Shown here: positions 8,120-16,989 of the stretch, piece by piece
How positions within the stretch are numbered: the first letter of the stretch is position 1
Layout: each line of letters opens with the position of its first letter
Assembly: GCF_900239345.1 (NCBI RefSeq)
Contig: NZ_OESZ01000046.1
Coordinates: 62,001-126,000 of the forward strand
Direction of reading: 5' to 3'
From: Tenacibaculum dicentrarchi
Lineage (GTDB): Bacteria; Bacteroidota; Bacteroidia; Flavobacteriales; Flavobacteriaceae
DNA: 64,000 nucleotides
Translations under genes and position numbers: made by a program
The notes under the pieces: generated by a model
What the model saw: only the letters and a program-made list of their open reading frames with translations
What the model was told of the DNA's origin: nothing
Database searches by the model: none

Positions 8120-9664
8120 ATGTTAATTAAAATTATTAAACGAACATTTATAGTGTTATTAACTATGAGTGTTCATTTTTTTTACGGGCAGAATAGCCAA
8201 AATAAAATAGCTCAAAAAGAAACTCAAATAGCCTTTGGTCAGTTAGATTTTTTAGATATAAAAATGCCTGGTAATGAAAAAAATATGGGCTTTACAGGAA
8301 TTCATTATAATTTAAAAATAAATGATTGGAGCTATGCTGGTATTGGTATTTATAGTGCTGTAACCGGAATTCGTGGTGGTTTTTTTACCTTAGGTGTTAA
8401 TGCTGGTGTACAGCAAAAAATTACCGAAAAACTATTTATTGATGCTGGGTTTCATTTTGGTGGCGGTGGTGGTGCGTCAGCTCCTGATGGTGGTGGTGCG
8501 TTTATTTTACCACACTTAAATGCAGGATATAATTTTAAGTATTTTTCAACAACTGCCGGGTATAGCTTTATTAATTTCTTTGATAAAGGAGCAATTAAAA
8601 GCCAGCAATTTAATGTTGCTATTCAAATACCTTTATTGTTTTATACAGCAACTAATTTTAAAGAAAATGAAGAATATAAAGGCTCTTTTAAGCTTGATAC
8701 CTTAATTAAAAATAGCGATTGGAATAACCCTAGTAAAACTATTTCACTGCTTGTTCATTTAAATAATTTAGATGTAAAAAAAGGAAGTTACAAAGGAAAA
8801 AAAATGCGATTAGCAGGTTTTGAATTGAATTCTTATTTAAATAAAAATATGTTCTTTTTTGTAAAAGCTGATGGTGCTTATCACGGAATTAAAGCTGGAT
8901 ATATGGATGTATTTATAGGGGCAGGTTATCATGCAAGTCTGTATAAAAACTGTACAAATATCTTAGCTAAATTTGGTGTTGGAGCTGGTGGCGGCGGTGG
9001 TGTTGATACTAAAGGAGGGGTTTTAATATACCCTGATTTATCTATTGAGCAAAAAATATTTGATAATACATATATATCTATTAATAAAGGTTTTTTAATG
9101 AGCCCTGATGCTCATTTTAGTTCTTCAACCTTAGGTTTTGGATTGAAATACTACCTTGATAAAGATGGTATTTCATCTACTGAAAAAACATTTTCATCGG
9201 GTAAATTCAAAGACTTAGAAATAATTTTAAAACATGAGTTATATCCAAATGCTAAAAGAGATAATAAAGGTGGGTTTTCTCAAAACATGCATCAAATTTC
9301 GTTGCAAATTAACCTATTCTTAAATAAATACGTGTATGTAGGCGGGCAAACTTCATTTGCTGATTTTGGAGGTGCAGGTGCTTATGCGGAGGGTATTGTT
9401 GGTGTAGGAGTTCAGTCAACTACTTTTTTTAAGAATACAACATCGGTATTTACTCAGCTTTTAGCAGGTGCTGCTGGTGGTGGTGGAATTAGTACAGGAC
9501 AGGGTTTAATTGTAAAACCAAGTATAGGTCTTAACTATAAGTTAACCGATAAATTAAACGTTCGTGGAGCTTTAGGTTATGTAAAAGCTCGTGGAGGAAA
9601 CCTAAGTAATACCTATTTTAATTTAGGAATTAACTACCATTTTTCATTTTTAAGCCTTCGTTAA
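8120..9664 (+). CDS. Exported barrel-like protein with three glycine-loop modules
   Basis: A 514-residue protein that I do not recognise as a named family. A signal peptide ends at MSVHFFYGQ. The mature chain is rich in beta strands, glycine and aromatic residues and ends in a strand (YFNLGINYHFSFLSLR) with aromatic residues near the terminus, as in outer-membrane barrels. Three similar modules can be seen, each holding a poly-glycine hairpin followed by a G-rich turn and a Pro-containing strand: near residues 113-130 (HFGGGGGASAPDGGGAF), 287-305 (GVGAGGGGGVDTKGGV) and 449-465 (LAGAAGGGGISTGQGL). The spacing is about 165-175 residues, which suggests internal triplication. An outer-membrane location is inference. 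It follows the SPOR protein by 35 bases and ends before a strong terminator. Confidence 0.6.
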   Translation: MLIKIIKRTFIVLLTMSVHFFYGQNSQNKIAQKETQIAFGQLDFLDIKMPGNEKNMGFTGIHYNLKINDWSYAGIGIYSAVTGIRGGFFTLGVNAGVQQKITEKLFIDAGFHFGGGGGASAPDGGGAFILPHLNAGYNFKYFSTTAGYSFINFFDKGAIKSQQFNVAIQIPLLFYTATNFKENEEYKGSFKLDTLIKNSDWNNPSKTISLLVHLNNLDVKKGSYKGKKMRLAGFELNSYLNKNMFFFVKADGAYHGIKAGYMDVFIGAGYHASLYKNCTNILAKFGVGAGGGGGVDTKGGVLIYPDLSIEQKIFDNTYISINKGFLMSPDAHFSSSTLGFGLKYYLDKDGISSTEKTFSSGKFKDLEIILKHELYPNAKRDNKGGFSQNMHQISLQINLFLNKYVYVGGQTSFADFGGAGAYAEGIVGVGVQSTTFFKNTTSVFTQLLAGAAGGGGISTGQGLIVKPSIGLNYKLTDKLNVRGALGYVKARGGNLSNTYFNLGINYHFSFLSLR

Positions 9665-9708
9665 GTTCATTGAATTAAATGTTCATTGATACCACTTATT
9701 AAAAGAAT

Positions 9709-9773
9709 AAAACAGTATAAAAACAGCCATTATTAAATTTTCAAACTTATAATGGCTGTTTTTATACTGTTTT
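9709..9773. terminator. Strong 25-bp-stem terminator
   Basis: Two perfectly complementary 25-base arms (9709-9733 and 9749-9773) around a 15-base loop, with oligo-A and oligo-T stretches inside and at the ends of the arms. It closes the fdhD-to-barrel transcription unit and marks the start of the gene-free stretch. Confidence 0.85.
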
Positions 9774-9948
9774 ATACTACAACCCCTCTCTTTTACTCTT
9801 TTATTAATTACTTAAATATTAGTAATTTTAAAGTAATACCCTCTAGTTTTTAAACACTATACTTCTTCTTGCAAAACTGAATTTATTTTAGTTTCGGAGT
9901 CTATATTTACCGTAATTTTTTAGTTAGCTTTTTTTAATGATTCCTATC

Positions 9949-10074
9949 TCAATTCGAGTGATTTTAAGACCTAAAATAAATTAAAATGGTATCCGAAGAT
10001 TTTATTTATTTGATGAATTTCATGCTGAAAAAGTTTTTGTTGATACATTTTTTTGAAGAATAATCACTCGAACT
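9949..10074. repeat. Decayed copy of the TTCGAGTG palindromic repeat
   Basis: Begins TCAATTCGAGTGATTTTAAG and ends AATCACTCGAACT, with the same internal layout as the copies at 31573-31844 (GACTAAAA-like, ATTAAAAT-GTATC, GTTGATACATTTTTTTGAA). The inner stem has decayed (GTATCCGAAGAT against TTTTTGTTGATAC). It is recognisable but clearly diverged. Confidence 0.65.
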
Positions 10075-10427
10075 AAAAAACTAATAAAAGTTTTTCTTTA
10101 ATTTTTAAATAGAGGATCTTAGCAGTTTTAAAAAACTCCCCCACTTTTTAAATGTTAGATTCTCGTTACTCCTTATATTTAATAAGTTTTTTATTTCAGG
10201 CTACATCTACACGGTTTAAAATAACTATAAAAATCAGGATGATAAACTGAACTAAATTTTCTTTAACAGATTCCTTCTTGTATTTATTTACTTTAACTAT
10301 TATATCAATTAATCTCTTATTTTACTTGTTGAATTAAAGAATTAAAGACTCTCTCAACTCTCAAATAATAATCCTTTTCAAATAGAATAACTAGTCTTTT
10401 ATAGAAACCTCGATACTCTATTAGTTA

Positions 10428-10911
10428 CAAAAGTAAAATAAATTACTAAAAAACACATAAGGCGAAAAAACCACCTATTAACAAATGTAGATTAACTATT
10501 AGGGGTAAGAGGGTAGAAGTTAATAATCTACAAATGTAAACTAACACAATCCCACCCAACAGCAATTCTTTAGTTACTATTATAAAAAGCTTCTTTTCTT
10601 AATTCTAATTCTGAAATTAATACATCATTCTCACTTGTTAAAAAGATACTCTGGAGTATACTTGTCTTGTAGTTAATACAATTCTAATTTCTAAGTAATT
10701 AAAGTTTATATAAGCATCTCTCTCCTTCCTTTTTTTAGGGCAACACCCTAAGTGAGCACAAATGTAAATTAGTAATTGAATTACATTTGTAAGTAAAGTA
10801 ATTTCGCAAGGCTAAAATAATCTAGTAGGATTTAGCATGTGGTTTACAAAGGTTATTTTACAATACTAAAGCAATTTAATAGTCTTAATATTATATTAGT
10901 TTACAAATATA
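10428..10911 (-). promoter_or_regulatory. Cluster of TAnnTTTG boxes
   Basis: Exact minus-strand -7 boxes at 10428-10435 (TACTTTTG), 10482-10489, 10531-10538 and 10759-10766 (each TACATTTG) and 10904-10911 (TATATTTG), plus one plus-strand TACATTTG at 10782-10789. The box at 10531 also has a -33 TTG at an 18-base spacing. The boxes at 10759 and 10782 face away from each other and form a 10-bp inverted repeat (ACAAATGTAA ... TTACATTTGT). No gene follows any of them. Confidence 0.4.
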
Positions 10912-11255
10912 ATCGACACTAATGTTTTAGCTGAATGAATCATTAATTTAGGCTGTTAAAAATATATAATAGTGTAGTTTTTTTACCAAACACCTTTATC
11001 CTCCTTTTTACTCCTCCTGTTTTTTCTTGAAAAAACCGATTTCTCGATTTCTTTATTTTTTTAGTGATAGATGGTTAAAAATTCTACTAATAAATCAGAG
11101 TAACAAAACACTTATTTGACTTTTTTATCATAAAAAATAATCTGAAGACTTTTTATTAAAGCCCTTACCCCTGTTTTTGGAGGAAATCTATCTTGAATCT
11201 TGAAAAATAAACTTAATTGATCTAATTATAAGCCTAAAAAACATTATCAAAAAAG

Positions 11256-11263
11256 TATATTTG
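11256..11263 (+). promoter_or_regulatory. -7 promoter box of the RluA-family gene
   Basis: TATATTTG, an exact TAnnTTTG match. It overlaps the in-frame TTG at 11261, so that codon is unlikely to be the translation start; the next TTG at 11291 fits better. Confidence 0.6.
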
Positions 11264-11290
11264 TATCTATTTAAAACAGTTTATCTTATT

Positions 11291-12967
11291 TTGAACACAC
11301 ACTTTCAATATTTTTCTAGCCCAATAAACGATATACAACTTCCTAATAAATTTACCTTTCCATTTTATTATGAACCACACCCCTTATGTGAAATTGCTAC
11401 AAAAGAAATAATACATTATTTAAAAACACAAACCGATTTTGAACATAATTTTGGGTTAAATCCTTCAAAAAAAGGACTTCCTATTGGTAAAATGTTCGGG
11501 GTTTTAGTTGTTAAAAACAAAAAAAATGAAATCGGTTATATCGCTGCTGTTTCAGGGAAATTAGCAGAGACAAATACGCATCTAAAATTTGTTCCGCCGG
11601 TTTATGATATGCTTACTGAAGAGTCTTATTATTTAAAAGAGAAGAATAATTTAATAGCAATAAATTCTGAGATAGAATCTTTAGAAACAAATATTGATTA
11701 TAATTTATTATTATCTGAAAATAAATTAGCAAAAAATAAGGCTATAGCTGATATTAATAAAAAAAAAGAGACTTTAAAGATAGCTAAAAGAGAGAGAGCT
11801 ATACGAAGAGAAAAAGCTTTTAAAGAATTGTCTACTGAAAACTTTATTCTTTTTAAAAATGAATTAAGTAAAGAAAGTTTAGATGCGAAACATTTTTTTA
11901 ACAACGTAAAACGCTATTGGGAACACACTTTAAAACCAAAAGAAGATAAATTGTCGGTTTTTACAGACCAGATAACAGCCTTAAAATCGCTACGTAAGTC
12001 AAAATCAAATAGTTTACAAATGTATATTTCTGAGCAATATCAATTTTTAAACGAAAAAAAAGAAAAACAAAACTTAGCTGAATTATTTTCAGGGACTTCT
12101 GTACATAATTTACCTGCTGGTTCTGGTGAATGTGCTGCCCCAAAATTACTGCAATATGCTTTTTTAAACGATTTAAAACCTATTGCAATGGCTGAGTTTT
12201 GGTGGGGAAAATCACCAAATAAAGAAATTAGAAAACACCAACAATTTTACCCGGCTTGTCAAGGAAAATGTAAACCTATTTTATCGCATATGTTGTCAGG
12301 AATTGAAATGGATACCAATCCTCTATTAGAAAATCCTGCAATTGGTAAAGAAATTGAAGTAATTTTTGAAGATGATCAGTTAATTGTTATTTGTAAACCT
12401 GCTGATTTCCTGTCTGTTCCAGGTATTAATATTCAAGATTCGGTATATAGTAGAATAAAACAACAGGTTAAATATATTTCAGGACCTATTATTGTACATC
12501 GTTTAGATATGGCTACCTCTGGTTTATTGGTTTTAGCAAAAAACAAAGAAGCACATAAATTTTTACAAAGTCAATTTATAAATAAAATAATTAAAAAAAG
12601 ATATACTGCTTTATTAGATGGAATTGTTACTGAAAATACAGGAACAATTACGCTTCCGCTTCGTGTTGATTTAGATGATAGACCCAGACAAATAGTGTGT
12701 TACGAGCATGGTAAGCCAGCAAAAACAAACTGGGAAGTTATAGAACGAAAAAATGGGAAAACAAAAATTCACTTCTACCCTATTTCAGGGAGAACACATC
12801 AATTAAGAGTACATGCATCTCATGGTTCAGGCTTAAATATACCTATTGTTGGTGATGATTTGTATGGAAAAAAATCAGATCGATTGTATTTACATTCCGA
12901 TACTTTAGCTTTTTTACACCCAATAACTAAAGAAAAAATGCTTTTTACAAAAAAATCTGATTTTTAA
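11291..12967 (+). CDS. RluA-family pseudouridine synthase with a large N-terminal domain
   Basis: A 558-residue protein that would convert uridine to pseudouridine in rRNA or tRNA. The C-terminal third is a canonical RluA catalytic domain: HRLDMATSGLLVLAK with catalytic Asp406, then RYTALLDG and ISGRTHQLRVHASH. The first 350 residues are not a standard S4 domain. They contain FTFPFYYEPHPLCEIA, a charged coiled coil (about residues 115-270), and a conserved Cys-bearing segment with GSGECAAPKLL (Glu280-Cys281) and PACQGKCK (Cys323, Cys327), possibly a zinc site. There is no nearby ATG; I choose TTG at 11291 because a promoter box covers the earlier TTG. It is monocistronic. The rRNA or tRNA target is unknown. 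Confidence 0.85.
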   Translation: MNTHFQYFSSPINDIQLPNKFTFPFYYEPHPLCEIATKEIIHYLKTQTDFEHNFGLNPSKKGLPIGKMFGVLVVKNKKNEIGYIAAVSGKLAETNTHLKFVPPVYDMLTEESYYLKEKNNLIAINSEIESLETNIDYNLLLSENKLAKNKAIADINKKKETLKIAKRERAIRREKAFKELSTENFILFKNELSKESLDAKHFFNNVKRYWEHTLKPKEDKLSVFTDQITALKSLRKSKSNSLQMYISEQYQFLNEKKEKQNLAELFSGTSVHNLPAGSGECAAPKLLQYAFLNDLKPIAMAEFWWGKSPNKEIRKHQQFYPACQGKCKPILSHMLSGIEMDTNPLLENPAIGKEIEVIFEDDQLIVICKPADFLSVPGINIQDSVYSRIKQQVKYISGPIIVHRLDMATSGLLVLAKNKEAHKFLQSQFINKIIKKRYTALLDGIVTENTGTITLPLRVDLDDRPRQIVCYEHGKPAKTNWEVIERKNGKTKIHFYPISGRTHQLRVHASHGSGLNIPIVGDDLYGKKSDRLYLHSDTLAFLHPITKEKMLFTKKSDF

Positions 12968-13467
12968 GGAAAAAAATTGGCTTTAATAGAGCTATGATTT
13001 AGGTAAAAACAAATAATATTGACCCTATACTATTTAAAAATTAAAATATCTGTTTAAATCACATTTTTTTGTAAATGATTTTTTTATGAAATTTAAATAG
13101 CATTTTATTTTTTTTAATGATAAAAATTACCTATTAATTATCCGTAAAAATTAAAATAACTTACATATATTTAATATACTATTTTACCTTGAAAACGATA
13201 TTATATTATCTAAAAAGTACATTTTTTGAATATTTTTGACCTAAAATTAAATTTAAATATAGGTGTGATTAAAGCAATATTAAATAATATTGACCCTGTG
13301 GTATTAAAAAACCAAGAAACGCTATTTTGAGATATTTTTTAAATAAGCAAGCTTTTTTGTGTATTTATTTTTACCAAAATTTGATGAATATTTATATGCT
13401 TACTCCTGTTATATAATAGTATAAAAAACAAACTCTTTTTTCCTTATTTTTGTTTATTTTTCATAAA
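12968..13467. other. Intergenic stretch with a 16-base direct repeat
   Basis: No gene seen. AAATAATATTGACCCT occurs at 13011-13026 and again at 13282-13297, and a looser match continues for about 14 more bases (TATACTATTTAAAAA against GTGGTATTAAAAAA). The remainder is A+T-rich without ORFs. Confidence 0.5.
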
Positions 13468-13493
13468 AAAGCCTCTCAATTCTGAGAGGCTTT
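13468..13493 (-). terminator. Rho-independent terminator of lon
   Basis: An 11-bp perfect stem (AAAGCCTCTCA with TGAGAGGCTTT) and a 4-base loop, followed on the minus strand by a run of T. It starts 18 bases after the lon stop codon. Confidence 0.9.
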
Positions 13494-13511
13494 GTAATTA
13501 TATTCTAAAAA

Positions 13512-15986
13512 TTATATTAATTTTTTAGCTTTTTTAACTTTTTGCTTAGTAAGGGCAATATCAATCACTTCGTGCATTTCAGTTACAAAATGAAAGGTTA
13601 AACCTTTTAAATAACTTTCTTTAATTTCTTCGATATCTTTTTTATTATTAGCACATAAAATAAGTTCTTTAATATTTGCACGCTTAGCAGCTAATATTTT
13701 TTCCTTAATTCCTCCCACTGGTAATACTTTTCCTCGAAGTGTAATTTCACCAGTCATGGCTAATTTATTTTTCACTTTACGTTGTGTAAAAACCGAAACC
13801 AACGAAGTTAACATGGTAATACCTGCGCTTGGTCCGTCTTTAGGAGTTGCCCCTTCTGGTACATGAATATGTACATCGTATTTTTCTAAAACTTGTGGCT
13901 CAATACCAAAATCTTCGGCATTTGCTTTGATGTATTTCATTGCAATTGTAGCCGATTCTTTCATTACTTTCCCTAAATTACCTGTAATAGAAAGCGCTCC
14001 TTTTCCTTTAGATATAATAGATTCGATAAATAAAATATCGCCACCAACACTTGTCCAGGCTAAACCTGTAACAACACCTGCAACATCATTATTTTCATAT
14101 TTATCACGTTCTAAACGTGGTGATCCTAAAATAGTTACAATATCTTTATTGGTTAAATCAATATTATAAGGCTGCTCCATCGCTATTGATTTTGCTGCAA
14201 AACGAACCACTTTAGCAATTTGTTTATCTAAACCACGTACCCCCGATTCACGCGTATATCCTGCAACAATTTTTTCGATTTGTTTTTTACCAATCGTTAA
14301 ATGTTTTTCTGATAATCCGTGTTCCTTTAATTGCTTTGGAAATAAATATTTTTTAGCAATTTCCATTTTTTCTTCAATCGTATATCCTGTAACATTAATA
14401 AGTTCCATACGATCGCGCAATGCCCAAGGTATTTGCCCTAAATTATTTGCGGTAGCAATAAATAAAACTTTAGAAAGGTCGTAAGGAACTTCTAAATAAT
14501 TATCATAAAAAGCCGTATTTTGCTCAGGGTCTAAAACTTCTAACATTGCCGATGAAGGATCTCCTTGATTGCTCTGGCTTAATTTATCAATTTCATCTAA
14601 AACAAAAACAGGGTTTGATGTTCCTGATTTTTTAATATTCTGAATTAAACGCCCTGGCATTGCACCAATATATGTTTTACGATGCCCACGAATTTCAGCT
14701 TCATCACGTAAACCACCTAACGACATACGAACATATTTACGTCCTAATGCTTCAGCAACCGATTTTCCTAACGAAGTTTTACCAACTCCTGGAGGTCCGT
14801 ATAAACAAATAATTGGCGATTTCATATCGCCACGTAATTTTAAAACAGCTAAATGTTCTATAATACGTTCTTTAACCTTCTCTAAACCAAAGTGGTCTCT
14901 ATTTAATATTTTTTGAGCACGCTTTAAATTAAATTTATCTTTCGAATAAATATTCCAAGGCAACTCAAGCATTAACTCTAAATAATTTCGTTGCACGCCA
15001 TATTCAGCCATTTGAGGATTCATTCGTTTTAAACGATTTAATTCCTTTTCAAATGTTGCGGCAACTTTTTTATTCCATTTTTTAGTTTTAGATTTTGTTC
15101 TCATTTCATCTAATTCCTGATCATGAGAAACACCACCTAATTCGTCTTGAATGGTTTTTAATTGTTGATGTAAATAATATTCACGCTGTTGCTTGTCTAA
15201 ATCATTACGTGTTTTTGATTGAATATCATTACGTAATTGTAATTTTTGAAGTTCTTTATCTAAGTTACTTAATGTTAAAAGTGCACGTTCTCTTAAGTTA
15301 TCTTCTTCAAGTAATACTTGTTTTTTAGCAACGCTTAATTCCATATTCGATGAAATAAAGTTTACTAAAAATGAATTCGACTGAATATTCTTAATAGCAA
15401 TAGATGCTTCCGAAGGTAACATTGGGTTTTCTTTAATAACCTCTAATGCTAATTCTTTGATAGATTCAATAATTGCTTCAAACTCTTTTTCGTCTTCAAC
15501 TCCTTTATTTTCAATAACCTCTTGAACAATAGCTTTTAAATACGGATCTTCTTGTGTAATTTCATCAATTACAAAGCGTTTTTTTCCTTGAATAATAACG
15601 GTTACGTTACCATCAGGCATTTTAAGAACTCGTAAAATTTTAGCAACAACTCCTGTTTTATTAATATCGTCTAAACTAGGATTTTCTACAGAAATATCTT
15701 TTTGAGCAACAACACCAATTACTTTATCGCCTTTGTTTGCATCGTTTATTAATTGAATAGATTTGTCTCTACCCGCAGTAATAGGAATTACAACACCAGG
15801 AAATAATACAGTATTTCTTAATGGTAAAATTGGTAATTCAGCAGGAATTTCTTCCTTATTTATTATTTCTTCATCTTCGGGAGTTAATAATGGTATTAAT
15901 TCTGAATCCTCATTAAAAGCGTCTTGAAGCGACAAATTGTCTAAATGTATTATTTTTGATTTACTCATATCTTTTATAGATGTCAT
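13512..15986 (-). CDS. lon: Lon, ATP-dependent serine protease
   Basis: An 824-residue cytoplasmic AAA+ protease that degrades misfolded and regulatory proteins. The N-terminal LON substrate-binding domain includes [19 protein letters not shown]. The Walker A motif GPPGVGKTS is near residues 397-405, Walker B is [10 protein letters not shown], and the proteolytic dyad is Ser719 in [10 protein letters not shown] and about Lys762 in [11 protein letters not shown]. The spacing of 43 residues equals that of E. coli Lon. The length is normal for Bacteroidota. Two starts are possible, ATG at 15986 and ATG at 15968 (MSKSK); the second gives the more usual N-terminus. I saw no exact TAnnTTTG box directly upstream. 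It is a single-gene unit. Confidence 0.97.
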   Translation of the reverse strand: MTSIKDMSKSKIIHLDNLSLQDAFNEDSELIPLLTPEDEEIINKEEIPAELPILPLRNTVLFPGVVIPITAGRDKSIQLINDANKGDKVIGVVAQKDISVENPSLDDINKTGVVAKILRVLKMPDGNVTVIIQGKKRFVIDEITQEDPYLKAIVQEVIENKGVEDEKEFEAIIESIKELALEVIKENPMLPSEASIAIKNIQSNSFLVNFISSNMELSVAKKQVLLEEDNLRERALLTLSNLDKELQKLQLRNDIQSKTRNDLDKQQREYYLHQQLKTIQDELGGVSHDQELDEMRTKSKTKKWNKKVAATFEKELNRLKRMNPQMAEYGVQRNYLELMLELPWNIYSKDKFNLKRAQKILNRDHFGLEKVKERIIEHLAVLKLRGDMKSPIICLYGPPGVGKTSLGKSVAEALGRKYVRMSLGGLRDEAEIRGHRKTYIGAMPGRLIQNIKKSGTSNPVFVLDEIDKLSQSNQGDPSSAMLEVLDPEQNTAFYDNYLEVPYDLSKVLFIATANNLGQIPWALRDRMELINVTGYTIEEKMEIAKKYLFPKQLKEHGLSEKHLTIGKKQIEKIVAGYTRESGVRGLDKQIAKVVRFAAKSIAMEQPYNIDLTNKDIVTILGSPRLERDKYENNDVAGVVTGLAWTSVGGDILFIESIISKGKGALSITGNLGKVMKESATIAMKYIKANAEDFGIEPQVLEKYDVHIHVPEGATPKDGPSAGITMLTSLVSVFTQRKVKNKLAMTGEITLRGKVLPVGGIKEKILAAKRANIKELILCANNKKDIEEIKESYLKGLTFHFVTEMHEVIDIALTKQKVKKAKKLI

Positions 15987-16370
15987 AGTGACATTTTACA
16001 CAATTTAAAAATCATGTAAAAAGCACCTCTTAAATTTTTAATTAACTAATAAACAACGATATATAGGTGTTTATAGGTGTTTTACTGTATCTGTATAGGT
16101 CAATTGTTATGCCAAGTAAAAAAAGACAGGATGCCTTTTTTTATCTAATTGCTATTTTACATAAAAGTAAGCTAAAAGACTATAACTCAAAAAAAACACA
16201 TCACTTATATTTATTTTTAGCCTTTTGTTCTCACTTTCCTTTTTATAAATAAATATCTTATTTTCTGTATTGTATTGTTTATTCGATAAATTTAAGAGTA
16301 ATACCCCCCGTTTTAAACCAAATAAAAATCAATTAATTACGAAGAATTAAATTATCTAAAACAAAAAATG
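15987..16370. other. Intergenic stretch between lon and the NUMOD4 gene
   Basis: No supported gene. A small direct repeat, TATAGGTGTT twice in tandem and a third partial TATAGGTC, lies around 16060-16105. A 61-codon frame at 16067-16252 is present but I reject it as a gene. Confidence 0.5.
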
Positions 16371-16379
16371 TATTTTTGC
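16371..16379 (+). promoter_or_regulatory. -7 promoter box of the NUMOD4 gene
   Basis: TATTTTTGC, an exact TAnnTTTG match followed by C, 52 bases before the ATG at 16432. Confidence 0.55.
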
Positions 16380-16431
16380 TATAAATAATAAAATGCTATT
16401 TATTATTTAAGTTCAGATAAATATTGAAAAT

Positions 16432-16989
16432 ATGATACGAAACTACAGAAATGAATTGTGGAAAGAAATAATATTTGATAATAAAATCTCTGAAAAAGAA
16501 AAATTTAAAATATCTAATTACGGACGAATCATCAATTGTAAAACTGAAGAAGAGTTTTTAGTAAAAGAATATTTTATAAATGGTTACCAAAATTTACCAT
16601 TAAAACAACGTGTTAATGGTAATACGACGAGTCGATATGTTCATAAATTAGTTGCTGAAGCTTTTTTACCTCGTAAAGAAGATGATCAATATGTAATTCA
16701 TTTAAATTATGATAAAAAAGACAATAGACTTGAAAATCTTAAATGGGCTACAAAAAGAGAAAAAGAAATACATCAGTTTACAAACCCTGAATATGTAAAT
16801 AAGGTTCATAGGTATAAACCAAGTACAACAAAACTTACAGAAACCAAAGTGATGTTGATTAAACGAAAATTAAACGACCCAAATAGAAGGACTCGTTTAA
16901 AAATGATTGCCAAACAATTTGGCATTTCAGAAATGCAATTACATAGAATAAAAACTGGAGAAAACTGGGGTTATGTAAATGAAGGTTAA
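16432..16989 (+). CDS. Stand-alone NUMOD4/HNH-type DNA-binding protein
   Basis: A 185-residue protein with the layout of intron homing endonucleases but no intron around it. Residues 1-55 fit NUMOD4 (LWKEIIFDN ... KISNYGRIINCK). Residues 70-115 fit the HNH/ββα-metal core: VHKLVAEAFLPR, then VIHLNYDKKDNRLENLKWAT. The catalytic His is kept, but the usual N-H-I-D-G is I-H-L-N-Y, so the residue before His and the following Asp differ. The C-terminus (LTETKVMLIKRKL to ISEMQLHRIKTGENWGYV) is a helix-turn-helix, NUMOD1-like. It could be a domesticated DNA-binding regulator or a weak nuclease. The stop codon overlaps the stop of convergent lysE. Confidence 0.75.
   Translation: MIRNYRNELWKEIIFDNKISEKEKFKISNYGRIINCKTEEEFLVKEYFINGYQNLPLKQRVNGNTTSRYVHKLVAEAFLPRKEDDQYVIHLNYDKKDNRLENLKWATKREKEIHQFTNPEYVNKVHRYKPSTTKLTETKVMLIKRKLNDPNRRTRLKMIAKQFGISEMQLHRIKTGENWGYVNEG

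Larger units (their letters stand above)
9774..11255. other. Gene-free stretch, about 1.5 kb
   Basis: No open reading frame of useful length on either strand and no tRNA, tmRNA, RNase P or SRP RNA signature that I can find. It holds the decayed TTCGAGTG repeat at its left end, small hairpins (for example GATACTC-TG-GAGTATAC near 10645-10661 and TTAGGG-CAACA-CCCTAA near 10736-10752), and a cluster of exact promoter-type boxes at 10428-10911, reported separately. The rest is plain A+T-rich sequence. It may be a decayed accessory locus or an uncharacterised RNA region. Confidence 0.5.

Noticed and set aside
9774..11255. A housekeeping RNA (tmRNA, RNase P RNA, SRP RNA) or tRNA in the gene desert
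   Set aside because: I looked for their conserved core strings and a tRNA T-loop signature and found none.
11261..11290. TTG at 11261 as start of the pseudouridine synthase
   Set aside because: The codon is part of an exact -7 promoter box and would lie upstream of any transcript from it.
16067..16252. A 61-codon plus-strand frame between lon and the NUMOD4 gene
   Set aside because: No promoter box or ribosome-binding signal, low-complexity and odd composition, no recognisable domain, and it spans small direct repeats. I treat it as chance.
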